64,000 nucleotides of DNA from Bifidobacterium aerophilum. Its GTDB lineage: Bacteria; Actinomycetota; Actinomycetes; Actinomycetales; Bifidobacteriaceae. Shown piece after piece: positions 26,794 through 36,344 of this stretch (the stretch's first letter is position 1; each line of letters begins with the position of its first letter). The position numbers and the translations under genes are program-made. Location of the stretch: positions 62,001 to 126,000 of the forward strand of contig NZ_WHZW01000002.1 in assembly GCF_010667685.1 (NCBI RefSeq), read 5' to 3'. The notes beneath the pieces are model-generated. The model had not been told where the DNA came from and made no database searches. It worked only from the letters and a program-made list of their open reading frames with translations.

Positions 26794-27399
26794 TTATTTG
26801 TCGAGCAGGGTGGTGATCGGCTTGTAGATCAGGAACGTGACCACGCCGTGGATCACGAACTTGAGCAGGTTGAACGGCAACAGGGCCGGCACGATGAGCG
26901 CGGCCACCTGCGCGACGGTCATATGCGCGTAGATCGGGGTGACGATGAGGTTGCCGACGATCGCGACGGCCAGCGCGCACACGGCGCCGACGATCAGACC
27001 GATGATCGCACCGTTACGAGTGCGGTTCCTGCGGTAGATGATCGCGGCCGGGACCGAGAGGAACAGCGCGACAAGCACGGCCATGAGCGTGCCCCACGGA
27101 TCCATGAACAGGTGCGGCACGAAGCCGAGCACGCTCACGATCGCGGCGGCGGCCGGGCCGAACGCGAAGCCGGCGATCAGCGCCACGATGCCGGACGGGT
27201 CGTACTTGAGCCACTGGATGCCCGGAATGATCGGGAATTCCACGAAACTGGTGGCCATCGCAAGCGCGACGAACAGCGCGTACATGGCGATGCGGCGGGT
27301 GGACCAGCGGCCGGAATCGGCCACGCCGGTCGAATGAGCGTTGTCCGGGCGCGACGACGTTGCGCTGGTGGTGTTGGTGGTATGCGAAGAGACACTCAT
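26794..27399 (-). CDS. ribU: Riboflavin ECF transporter S component (RibU)
   Basis: This 201-residue membrane protein has a polar N-terminal tail then about six helices (about 45-200). RRIAMYALFVALAMATSFVEFPIIPG leads into the loop WLKYDPSGIVALIAGFAFGP, the typical RibU substrate-binding loop. It captures riboflavin and couples to the EcfA-EcfT protein encoded next. Identity is supported by the FMN riboswitch directly upstream. The start at 27399 has a GGAGCTC ribosome site; the upstream in-frame ATG at 27420 falls inside the riboswitch and is rejected. Flavin sufficiency should turn expression off. Confidence 0.92.
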   Translation of the reverse strand: MSVSSHTTNTTSATSSRPDNAHSTGVADSGRWSTRRIAMYALFVALAMATSFVEFPIIPGIQWLKYDPSGIVALIAGFAFGPAAAAIVSVLGFVPHLFMDPWGTLMAVLVALFLSVPAAIIYRRNRTRNGAIIGLIVGAVCALAVAIVGNLIVTPIYAHMTVAQVAALIVPALLPFNLLKFVIHGVVTFLIYKPITTLLDK

Positions 27400-27417
27400 G
27401 ATGAGCTCCGTTTCTTC

Positions 27418-27553
27418 CATCCGGACTATGACCGTTGGCCCCGGATTCTCACCGGATCAGCCGCTTGCGCGGGTCGCGGGCTTGCGCGTGACGGCCGTTA
27501 TGAAGTCGGCCGCGCGTTTACCGCCAGTAAGGAATTGCACCTTCCCTGAAACT
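27418..27553 (-). promoter_or_regulatory. FMN riboswitch (RFN element)
   Basis: Read on the minus strand, the conserved RFN blocks appear in order: CAGGGAAGGTGCAATTCC, ACTGGCGGTAAA, AGCCCGCGA, GGCTGATCCGGTGAGAATCC, GGGGCCAACGGTCATAG and TCCGGATGG. It ends about 20 nt before the ribU start, so FMN binding probably hides the ribosome site. A -10-like TATATA lies just upstream (about 27565-27572). Confidence 0.95.
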
Positions 27554-27698
27554 TACGTCTGACATATATACGCGGGCGGGTGGATTTTGCTTCAGGGCAT
27601 GTTCGCTATGCGAAATATCGTTTATGGTTTGCTACGGGGGTGGATGGGGGCAGCGTGTCGCGGTTTGGAGGGGTGGAAAGCATTTGCAATCCAGGAAA

Positions 27699-27736
27699 TT
27701 GACATATTGTCATATTTTGTAAGGATGTCTTACAAT
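27699..27736 (+). promoter_or_regulatory. Pilus operon promoter with two overlapping operators
   Basis: TTGTCA (27707-27712) and TACAAT (27731-27736) are 18 bp apart. A perfect palindrome TGACATATTGTCA (27700-27712) covers the -35 box. A second, TTGTAAG-N5-CTTACAA (27717-27735), covers the spacer and -10 box. Both look like regulator sites. Confidence 0.65.
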
Positions 27737-27784
27737 TTCGGCAATACCAATGATTCGACGGGTTGTGTGATGTGATGCCAATTA

Positions 27785-27798
27785 GGAAAGCGTTTTCC
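27785..27798. promoter_or_regulatory. LacI-family operator-like site in the pilus leader
   Basis: GGAAAGCGTTTTCC is a near-palindrome with the central CG and flanking A/T bases typical of LacI/CcpA-type operators. It lies about 50 nt downstream of the inferred transcription start, so binding would act as a roadblock. Confidence 0.45.
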
Positions 27799-27862
27799 TG
27801 ACGGTGTGGCCGACGTGACGCTTGTTGGATGATTTTGCCTTCGATGTCTGGTTTCTTGTCTT

Positions 27863-27870
27863 GGGGGGGG
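27863..27870 (+). repeat. Poly-G tract (8 G), candidate slippage switch
   Basis: A run of eight G lies 70 bp before the giant pilin start. A short frame from ATG 27829 or 27844 runs through it and stops at TAA 27892-27894. With 7 or 10 G the same frame continues into the giant pilin gene. Confidence 0.7.
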
Positions 27871-27940
27871 TATCTATTGCCCCGAAATCCGTAATCAAAC
27901 GGGTTTGATGCAGGGGTATGCGAACCGAAAGGCGCGAAGG

Positions 27941-30900
27941 ATGGACAGGAAGCATCGGAGTGCAAGTCTGCGGGGCGGCGACCGTGGGCATGACGTGCAC
28001 GGCCTTGCTTCGTCTCGTCTGCATCGCGGCATCGCCGTCGCGATTTCCCTGGCCATGACGCTCGTGTGCGCGATCCCGTCCGCATACGCCCAGAACGGCA
28101 CGGCCATCGGCGATGCCGACGATGCGAACGTGACCGTCGTTTCGAACGGCCATATCGTGACCGACAACACCATCGTCGCCGCGGCGCAGGATGCGGTGAA
28201 GACCGGCACGGATGCGAGCACGACGACCGACGGCAACCAGCAGACCGACGCGGGCGAAACGTTCGGCAACAATACGGTATTCGCGAACGATGCCACCTTC
28301 GATGCCGGCAACGGCCTGACTGACAATGACGCGAATGATGCGACGGCCGCACGGAACGACGGTTCCGCCGATGCTTCCTCCGAAGCCCAGAACAACACCG
28401 CTGATTCCAAGTCCTCCGACAAGACGACCGCCGACCAGAACGCGGACCCGCAGTTCTCGTTCGAAGCGACCGGTCAGGCTGACCGGACCGACAGCTCCGA
28501 TGTCGAAGCCCAGGCCGAGACCGCCGATTCCCTCGGCGGCCGCGATTTCGCCGGTCAGGTCACCAAGAAGATCAACGGAAAGACCTACATCCTCATCGGC
28601 AACGAACAGCAGCTGCGCGCCATCGGCACGGGCAAGAAGGTCATCAAGCCGATCTGGAAAATCGAGACCGAGGAATACCAGAAGAACGGCTGCAAAACCG
28701 CATTGACCGGAATTCCATATGACTGCTGGGTCGACATCCCCGATGTCACCACGCAAACATACGCAGGCGATGCCGATCTCGATGAGACCGCGACATTGCG
28801 GGACAAGGACGCTGACGCCAACCACAACATCGACCTGATCCCGTCGATCGGCGAGCGTAAATACCATTACGTCACGATTGACGACGACGGGAAGCAGGTA
28901 TCCGCCCAAAAGAACGCGGATACGGGCTTGACTTATTCCTCCACGGCCAACTACATCATCTTCCGCGACATCGACCTGTCCAAGAACGCGGCCGACAAGG
29001 ACAACACCAACTGGACGCCGCTCATGTTCTCCGCGATCATGCTCGGCGCCAAATCCAAGGAACCGCAGACCGCGGCATCCCTGTGGAACGGCATCGACCA
29101 GAACGGCGACGCCGTCACCGATCAGGCCGTCCGACCCACGATCTCGAACGTCACCGTCCGTCAGACCGGCGAACTGGACTATTCGAAGACCTCGGGCATC
29201 GGCTTCTTCGGCACGATCAGCAACCAGATCACCCTGCTGGACGGCGGTAAGAAACTGACCAGCTTGGGCGAAACCGTCGTCTCCAACATCCGGCTCGAAC
29301 ACGTCGACGTGGCGAACGAATCCACCACGCCCAAGGACAGCACGACCCTCGTGAGCATCGTGTTCGGCGTGCTCAAGGGACTGCTGTCCGGTCTGGGCTG
29401 GCTGCTCGACAAGATCACCGGCGTCATCCCCGGTCTTGGTCTGGATCTGGAAGGCGTACTGGGCGGCCTGCTCACGCTCAAGGAACAGGATCCCTCGATC
29501 TTCGCCACCGGCGGCTTCGCGGGCCGCCTCGACGGTGAAGTGACGGTCAGCGGTTGCGAAGTCGCCGACGTGGCCGTCTCCAACGTGAAAGGCATGACCG
29601 GCGGCTTCGCCGGCTATTCGACCGGTCAGACCGAATACGAACTGCTGTCCACGGTGCTGGGCGGCTTGGTCGATTCCCTGAGTTCCATCCTCAACGCCAT
29701 CCCCGGTCTCGGTCTGGGCGACCTGATCCACTGGCTGCTCAACGGCAACCTCATCACGGCCGGCAACCTGATCCCGATCGGCTACGTCAACCCGACCCTC
29801 ACGAACAACGCGGTGACGAATTTCCGAAAGGGCACGGTCATCGGCTCGGATACGCAGGGTTACGCCGGCGGCTTCATCGGCAACCAGATCGGCACGATCA
29901 TCGAAAACTCGACCGTGACCAGCACGAACCCGTACGCGGTGAAAGCCCGCTATTATGCGGGCGGATTCTCCGGCGTGACCCGCAACGACACGATGGAAGG
30001 CGCGCTGAGCAACCTCGGCGTCGACCTGATCAAGGTCGCCCAGCCGCAGAGCCTTATCGAAGGTTCGACGGTAAGTGCGGACGTCACCGTGAACGCGGGC
30101 AGCTACGCGGGCGGTTTCGCCGGCGCGATGGCGAACAGCTTCGCCGTCAATGATTCCCTGACCGGCGTCTGCGTCGTGAAGGCCACCGGCGTGACGTCCA
30201 CGTCCTCCGAAGGTACCGAAGAGCGCAGCCAAGGATTCGCCGGAGGCTTCACCGGCGCCGCGACGCTCGGCTGGGTGACCGATCTCGGCAAGCAGGACGC
30301 CGGCTCGACCAACCTGCTCAAAGGTGTGAACAAGATCCTCGTGGAAGCGTTGACCGCCGGCAAGGACTCCACAGCGCTGCTGAGCCTGGTCGGCGTCGAA
30401 CCGTCCGCGATCCTCGGCGTATCCATGAACGGCACGATCGCCGTATCGTCCGACAACGATTATGCGGGCGGCATCGTGGGCCGTGGCGACGGTCTGATGC
30501 TCGCCGCGTCCGACGAACAGCATCTCGACGACTTCCCGTTCTGGAAGTACGGACGCCGAACGGTGCCGTCCGCCCGTAACAACACGGTGACCGGCCTGAA
30601 ATCCGTGGCAGCGCAGGGCGATTATGCGGGCGGCATCGCCGGCCGGCTCGGCACCGCGTCCATCGGCGGCGTCGTCAACGACACGATCGGTCTCGGCGGC
30701 TATCTTCCGTTCGAAGTGAGCGCGCTGAGCGTCACAGGCGCCGCGAATGACGGCCTTACGGTCACGGCGAGCGGCGACTACGCGTCCGCCGGCATCGGCA
30801 AGGCCACCGGCGGCCGCATCGGCAAGGCCACGACCGCATACAAGACAAAGGACGCGAACGGCAACGAAATCAACCCCGTTCCCGACACGGCTGCCGTGAC

Positions 30901-33900
30901 GCTCGACAACGTCGCCGCCGTGACCGCGAACAATTACGCAGGCGGTTTCATCGGCGTATCCGGTCCCGGCGATCTCGTCGGATCGGACGGTCTCGACCTG
31001 CTCGGCTTGGGCGCCTTGAAGATCAGCGGCCTGCTGTCCGTGGCCCAGGGCGTTATGGTCGAAATCGAAGCGGCGCGCGTCAACGGCATCGCCTCCGGCA
31101 TGACCGTCACGGCCAAGGGCGCGTATAAAAAGGACGATCCAACCAAGTACTACGCCGGCGGCTTCCTCGCGCAGTCGAACAGCACGCAGGTCACGGACGC
31201 GCACGTCGCCAACCTGCATACGGTCACGGCGGACGGTACGGCCGGTGTCGCGGGCGGTTTCGTCGCATTGTCCGAAACCGGCGGTCTGGCCGATGTGGCC
31301 GACAAGGATTCGATTCTCGAACTCGTGAAGATCGACGGCGGACTGCTCAAGGCGGTGTCGTACCTGATCCCGAAGTACGACAACGTCGACGTCCGCTATG
31401 TCAACGGCGGTTCCGTGACCGCCGACATCGCCGGCGGATTCACCGGCGATTTCCAGAGCGGCACGGTCGACAACACCGCAAAGGGCGAGAAGGACGCGTG
31501 GGCCGTCTACAATCTGGACACCGTGACCGGCGGCGCCTATGCCGGCGGCTTCGGCGGCAAGGTGCATTCCGGCGCCCTTGCCAGCTCCGATGGCGGCATC
31601 AGCGTGCTCGGCAATATCGGCAACGGCGCGCTGACCATCGGCGCCGAAGACCTGGCCTCCATCGCCAACGCGTATGTGCCCGTCATCACCAACGCGGGCG
31701 TGCACACGGACGCCGCCACGCAGGAAAACACGAGCGGCCGAACCATCACCGATCCCGACGATCCGGGCCTGACCGTGACCGCGACGACGATCGCGTCCAC
31801 CGACTCGAATTCGGGCTCGGCCGGCGGCTTCATCGGCTACGGTTCCGGCGTGCAGGTGTCGAACTGCGACCTGACCCAGCTGCGTCATACGGACGTGAAG
31901 GCTCCGCAGAACCTCGAAACGACTGGTTCGATCGATGACACGTACCTGTCCGAAAGCAGCAAGTACGCGGTGACCGGCGCCCGGTATGCGGGCGGTTTCA
32001 TCGGCAAGATGGACATCGGCTCAGCGGCGTCCGTCGGCGGCGGCCTGAAGATCCTCGGCAAGAGCATCGGCATTCAGAACGTGCTGACCGTCCTGTCGGC
32101 CGTCGTCTCCACGATCGAGCACTCCGACGTGACCGGCGGCATCGGCGGCTACTCCGTACTCGCCTCCAACGCGGACAATAAGGACAACGCGCTCGGCATG
32201 GCCGGCGGTTTCGCCGGTCAGATCAAAGGCGGCCACATCCAGGATTCCAGTTCGCACGAGTTCGTCTACATCATCGGCCAGATCTCCGCGGGCGGTTACG
32301 TCGGCACGATGCAGCCGGGCGCCGTGGCGGACATCCTCGGCAACGCGACCATTCTCGACAACATCGTCGACGTCAGCAACGCCGCCAGTCTCGTGCAGGA
32401 CTTCGTGCCCACGATCCGCAACTCGTCTACCGACGCGGCGATCTGCGGCGGCGCGGTGCGTGCCCAGGGAACCTCCAACGGCACGACCCGCCGCGGCATG
32501 GCCGGCGGCTACGTCGGCCACGACAACGGCGGCCACATCTGGGGTCTGAACGACGCCTCGTGGAAGAACGAGAACTATAAGGACGGCGCGAACAAGGGCA
32601 AATACAGCGGACCGCAGAAGGTCGCGTACGCGGCCCGCATCCGCAGCGTCTACGGCCAGGAGATCGCCGGCGGCTACACCGGACTCATGGAACCGGGCAG
32701 CACGGCGGAAGCCGGATCCATCGGCCTGCTGAAGGGCCTGATCAGGATCGACAACCTTGCGGGCGTGCTCGCCGTCGTCTATCCGACCGAACAGCACACC
32801 AAGGTCACCGGCCCGCTGCGCAACGCGAGCATCGACCAGTGGAATACGTGGGTGAACAACATCGGCAAGTACAGTGCGTACGGCAAGGAATTCACCGACA
32901 TCGCCAAGAACGTCAAGAACAACACGATCACGACGCAGGAACAGTTGGACGCGTACCTCAACGGTTACGTGTTCGGTTTCAACGTCGTCGCCGGACGCTC
33001 CTCGTACGATTCCGGCGCGAACCTGCGCGATTCCGGCGTGGCCGGAGGCCATGTGGGAATCATGATCACCGGCGTGATCACCGACGGACAGTCCGAAGAC
33101 GTGAAGACCGTGAGCGCCATGCGAGCCGCCGGCGGGTACGCCGGCACGATGGAAGCCGGCCAGGCCGCGAAATTCGGCAGCCTCGACCTGCTGGGTCTTA
33201 ACGTCGATCTGGGCAAGCTGGTCGGCGTGGCGAAGGTGTTCGTGCCCGTCGTCAAATCGTCCAGCGTGATCGGCTACCGCAAGGGCATGAAGGTCACCGC
33301 CACCGGCAGCAGCGTCACGAACGGCACCGGCAACGCCGGCGGCTACGTCGGCATGGGCGTGGGCGCGCAGCTGTGGGGCGACCTCGACTCCAATGGCGCC
33401 GATCTGCCGTCCGGCAGCACCGCCGCCGATGCGGCGGGCGTGAACGTGACCAACCTGCGCAAGGTGTCCGGCCGCAACAACGTGGGCGGCTACATCGGTC
33501 TGGCCACGAGCGGCGCGACCGCGGACGCGGACCTGAACTCGTCCGGGTTCCTGCAGCAGTTGCTGAGCAAGCTGATCTCGAACCCGACCGAACTGGTGCA
33601 GGTCTTGCAGGCCACGATCGTCACGATCCGCGGCGCGCATGTGAGAGCGGACAGCAACGAATGGGGCTACACCGTCGAAGGCGCCTATCAGGACGAGGAC
33701 GGCGCGACCAAGTACGCGTTGAACGCGGGCGGTTTCGCCGGCAGCCTGCAGGCCGCGATCCTCGGAGACAAGGATTCCGCGAAGTCCAACGACTCCGCGC
33801 AGGACGTGGACGTGTCGAAGGATCCCGCCGAGCTTGTCGTCACCGGATTGCGTGCCGTGGAAGGCGGCCAGTACGCGGGCGGCTTCTTCGGACTCGCGGA

Positions 33901-36241
33901 CGTGTCGTCCGTCACCTCCGTCGGCGGCAACAAAGTCGAACCGAATCAGGACACGAATCTCCTGCTCGGTCTGCTCAAGACCAACGAGATCGGCGTGCTC
34001 GAAGCGTTCCGCACGTTCGTCTATGACGCACGCGTGACCGGCGTGGCCGACGGCATCCAGGTCAAGGCGCACGATTCGACCACGAGCGGCGTGATGGATT
34101 CGACCCGGTTCACCGGTGCGGCCGGCGGCTTCGGCGGCGGACTCATCAACGGTTCGGTCAAGCAGTCCAGCGTCGCGAACCTCAACAGCGTGACGGGCGT
34201 CAACTATGTCGGCGGTTTCATCGGCCACTTGGGCAAGTCCGGCACCGTCAGCGCCGAAAAGGTCAACGCGCTCGGCCAGATCCTCAACGTGACCGCCGGC
34301 GTGCTCAATATCTGGGGCTCGCACGTCGAGAACTCGAACGTTTCGGGCATCGGCGCCGGATACACGGTCACGGCTACGCACGGCAGCGTCGAATACGGCC
34401 GCGGCGAAACCAATGCAACGGGTCGCGAAGTGGCCGGCGGCTTCGTCGGATACGCCGATCTCGCCCGCATCAAGAGCTCGCAGGTGACCGGACTGAAGAA
34501 GGTCACGAGCGGGGAACTGGCCGGCGGTTTCGTCGGCGAGACCAAGCGCGCGTACCTGGTCGATCTGGAAGCGAACTCGGTGCTGCTGAACGTCCTGTTC
34601 ACCATCGTCAACGAACTGGTCAAGGCGCTCTATCTGCCGCAGGCCGAGCGTCTCGGCGTGATCAATCTGAGCGGTTGGTTCCCGGACATCTTCGGCAAGG
34701 TGTTCGATCTGAAGGTGCTGTCGGATGGCGATCTGCTGTACGTGAACCTGCTCGGACTGAAGATCAGCGTCGCGCTGTCCAAAGCCGACGCGGAGAACCA
34801 GCAGCAGACCGACGTGGCGATCATCACGATCGGCGATTCGACCATCAAACTGCCCTGTTCCAAGGATGGCATCAATGACACCGAGGAGAACCGCGCGAAC
34901 CTCAAGGTGACGCTCATCAAGGCGAACCGTACGGAGGTCAGCAAATCCAGCGTGCAAGGCATCGCCGACGGCTATGACGTGTTCGGCGGCGGCGCGACCC
35001 AAGGCGCGGACGGTTCCGGCGTGACCGGTTACGCAGGTGGTTTCGTCGCGCTGAACGACGAGGGCCTGTTCGAGAACAACGACATGACCTATGCCGACAC
35101 GATCCGAGGCGCGAGCGGTCTGGTCGGCCCGTTCAGCGGCACGACGCTGCTGAAAAGCGTGTACAGCTTCAACACCGTCCGCGGCATCGAAGGCACCGGC
35201 AACACGTACCACATCTACCGCGACGTGGACCCGAGCCTCTCCCACGCGCTGGCCGTCAAAACGGTCGACCAGAACGGCAAGCCGACCGAGTTCAAGGGAG
35301 ATTTCACCTACGGCTCCCACATGGACGACCAGACCGGCGACAATGGCGAGACCCTTGACGTGACCGGCAAGCTGAAACTGCACCTCAACCGGTACGACGT
35401 CGCCCACCTCGCCGAGAACGCGTTCATCGAGAAATACGCGGACCTGCAGTATGCGGTCATCGCGAACAACCTCGGCGGTTCCAATACCGGCGAGAACGCG
35501 GCCAAGCCCATGAACGTCTACGTGTCCGCGGCGAAGGCCGTGCTCATGCTGGACAAGGCCGTGACCGACAACAACGGCGGGCTCACGCCCGAGCCGGACG
35601 ACGGCCAGGACCCGTGCGGTTTGAACGGCTGCCAGACCGTGGACCTCACGCTGCAGAAGGTGTGGATCGACGGCCAGCTGACGCGCCCGGACTCGATCAC
35701 CGTGCAGGTGACCGCCACATATACGGACGCCGACGGCAACCAGGTCGTGAAGGACCCGCTGCCGTGCTACACGGACGAGTGTACCCCCGAAGACTGGGAC
35801 AACCCGTTCACGGTGACGCTCACCGCCAAGGCCAACGGCTCCGCATGGAGCGACACCTGGCGCACGAAGATCACCGGACTGCCGGTCGCCTTCGTGGACA
35901 CGAGCTCCGGCGAGAACGTGGTGCGCTACTACACGTACACCGTCAAGGAACTCACCATGACCTACGGCGAGTCCACGAAGACCCCGTCCGAAGCCGGCTA
36001 CTCGGTATCCGTGGACTACGGCAAGGACGCGGACGGCAGGTACGTGGCCAAGATCACGAACTCCGCGCCGCTGCCGAACACCGGCGGGTCCGGCACGCAG
36101 TGGATCGCGATGCTCGCCGTGATCATCCTCGGCCTCGGCACCGCATGGTACCTGCGTGAAAACCGCGTGAAACCGGCCTCAACCGGGGGAGCGGGAACCG
36201 CATCGCCGTTCGGCGGACGACGCGGGCGGCACGCCCGATAA
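27941..36241 (+). CDS. Giant LPXTG pilus-associated surface protein with GLUG-like repeats
   Basis: This 2,766-residue protein has a long signal peptide (cleavage near Ala50, PSAYA), a low-complexity stalk to about 200, then about 28 copies of an AGG(F/Y)xG motif spaced 50-120 residues apart. The repeats are close to GLUG repeats and predict a beta-solenoid. A Cna-B-like region (about 2570-2705) precedes LPNTGG (2711-2716), a membrane helix and a basic tail. The ATG at 27941 has an AAAGG ribosome site; 27908 or a slipped upstream start are alternatives. It is first in the fimA-sortase operon and probably the tip or minor pilin/adhesin. Confidence 0.85.
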   Translation: MDRKHRSASLRGGDRGHDVHGLASSRLHRGIAVAISLAMTLVCAIPSAYAQNGTAIGDADDANVTVVSNGHIVTDNTIVAAAQDAVKTGTDASTTTDGNQQTDAGETFGNNTVFANDATFDAGNGLTDNDANDATAARNDGSADASSEAQNNTADSKSSDKTTADQNADPQFSFEATGQADRTDSSDVEAQAETADSLGGRDFAGQVTKKINGKTYILIGNEQQLRAIGTGKKVIKPIWKIETEEYQKNGCKTALTGIPYDCWVDIPDVTTQTYAGDADLDETATLRDKDADANHNIDLIPSIGERKYHYVTIDDDGKQVSAQKNADTGLTYSSTANYIIFRDIDLSKNAADKDNTNWTPLMFSAIMLGAKSKEPQTAASLWNGIDQNGDAVTDQAVRPTISNVTVRQTGELDYSKTSGIGFFGTISNQITLLDGGKKLTSLGETVVSNIRLEHVDVANESTTPKDSTTLVSIVFGVLKGLLSGLGWLLDKITGVIPGLGLDLEGVLGGLLTLKEQDPSIFATGGFAGRLDGEVTVSGCEVADVAVSNVKGMTGGFAGYSTGQTEYELLSTVLGGLVDSLSSILNAIPGLGLGDLIHWLLNGNLITAGNLIPIGYVNPTLTNNAVTNFRKGTVIGSDTQGYAGGFIGNQIGTIIENSTVTSTNPYAVKARYYAGGFSGVTRNDTMEGALSNLGVDLIKVAQPQSLIEGSTVSADVTVNAGSYAGGFAGAMANSFAVNDSLTGVCVVKATGVTSTSSEGTEERSQGFAGGFTGAATLGWVTDLGKQDAGSTNLLKGVNKILVEALTAGKDSTALLSLVGVEPSAILGVSMNGTIAVSSDNDYAGGIVGRGDGLMLAASDEQHLDDFPFWKYGRRTVPSARNNTVTGLKSVAAQGDYAGGIAGRLGTASIGGVVNDTIGLGGYLPFEVSALSVTGAANDGLTVTASGDYASAGIGKATGGRIGKATTAYKTKDANGNEINPVPDTAAVTLDNVAAVTANNYAGGFIGVSGPGDLVGSDGLDLLGLGALKISGLLSVAQGVMVEIEAARVNGIASGMTVTAKGAYKKDDPTKYYAGGFLAQSNSTQVTDAHVANLHTVTADGTAGVAGGFVALSETGGLADVADKDSILELVKIDGGLLKAVSYLIPKYDNVDVRYVNGGSVTADIAGGFTGDFQSGTVDNTAKGEKDAWAVYNLDTVTGGAYAGGFGGKVHSGALASSDGGISVLGNIGNGALTIGAEDLASIANAYVPVITNAGVHTDAATQENTSGRTITDPDDPGLTVTATTIASTDSNSGSAGGFIGYGSGVQVSNCDLTQLRHTDVKAPQNLETTGSIDDTYLSESSKYAVTGARYAGGFIGKMDIGSAASVGGGLKILGKSIGIQNVLTVLSAVVSTIEHSDVTGGIGGYSVLASNADNKDNALGMAGGFAGQIKGGHIQDSSSHEFVYIIGQISAGGYVGTMQPGAVADILGNATILDNIVDVSNAASLVQDFVPTIRNSSTDAAICGGAVRAQGTSNGTTRRGMAGGYVGHDNGGHIWGLNDASWKNENYKDGANKGKYSGPQKVAYAARIRSVYGQEIAGGYTGLMEPGSTAEAGSIGLLKGLIRIDNLAGVLAVVYPTEQHTKVTGPLRNASIDQWNTWVNNIGKYSAYGKEFTDIAKNVKNNTITTQEQLDAYLNGYVFGFNVVAGRSSYDSGANLRDSGVAGGHVGIMITGVITDGQSEDVKTVSAMRAAGGYAGTMEAGQAAKFGSLDLLGLNVDLGKLVGVAKVFVPVVKSSSVIGYRKGMKVTATGSSVTNGTGNAGGYVGMGVGAQLWGDLDSNGADLPSGSTAADAAGVNVTNLRKVSGRNNVGGYIGLATSGATADADLNSSGFLQQLLSKLISNPTELVQVLQATIVTIRGAHVRADSNEWGYTVEGAYQDEDGATKYALNAGGFAGSLQAAILGDKDSAKSNDSAQDVDVSKDPAELVVTGLRAVEGGQYAGGFFGLADVSSVTSVGGNKVEPNQDTNLLLGLLKTNEIGVLEAFRTFVYDARVTGVADGIQVKAHDSTTSGVMDSTRFTGAAGGFGGGLINGSVKQSSVANLNSVTGVNYVGGFIGHLGKSGTVSAEKVNALGQILNVTAGVLNIWGSHVENSNVSGIGAGYTVTATHGSVEYGRGETNATGREVAGGFVGYADLARIKSSQVTGLKKVTSGELAGGFVGETKRAYLVDLEANSVLLNVLFTIVNELVKALYLPQAERLGVINLSGWFPDIFGKVFDLKVLSDGDLLYVNLLGLKISVALSKADAENQQQTDVAIITIGDSTIKLPCSKDGINDTEENRANLKVTLIKANRTEVSKSSVQGIADGYDVFGGGATQGADGSGVTGYAGGFVALNDEGLFENNDMTYADTIRGASGLVGPFSGTTLLKSVYSFNTVRGIEGTGNTYHIYRDVDPSLSHALAVKTVDQNGKPTEFKGDFTYGSHMDDQTGDNGETLDVTGKLKLHLNRYDVAHLAENAFIEKYADLQYAVIANNLGGSNTGENAAKPMNVYVSAAKAVLMLDKAVTDNNGGLTPEPDDGQDPCGLNGCQTVDLTLQKVWIDGQLTRPDSITVQVTATYTDADGNQVVKDPLPCYTDECTPEDWDNPFTVTLTAKANGSAWSDTWRTKITGLPVAFVDTSSGENVVRYYTYTVKELTMTYGESTKTPSEAGYSVSVDYGKDADGRYVAKITNSAPLPNTGGSGTQWIAMLAVIILGLGTAWYLRENRVKPASTGGAGTASPFGGRRGRHAR

Positions 36242-36344
36242 CAGATTTCCCGCAGTCCGGCGGGCTGCGGGCCAACCAATGTCAACCAACGTCATCTCCC
36301 GGCACAACACCCGGAAGGTAACATTAGGAAGAAAGGAACCAGTG

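Larger units (their letters stand above)
27554..27940. other. Divergent control region between the ribU riboswitch and the pilus operon
   Basis: No separate gene is supported in these 387 bp. It holds the riboswitch promoter, the pilus promoter with two inverted repeats, a LacI-type operator-like site and the poly-G tract, each listed separately. Confidence 0.7.

Noticed and set aside
27420..27420. ribU start at ATG 27420
   Set aside because: The codon lies inside the riboswitch 3' strand; ATG 27399 has a GGAGCTC site and the right distance.
27782..35407. Long minus-strand open frames opposite the giant pilin
   Set aside because: They are high-GC antisense shadows without ribosome sites or recognisable protein features; the plus strand has signal peptide, repeats and LPNTG.
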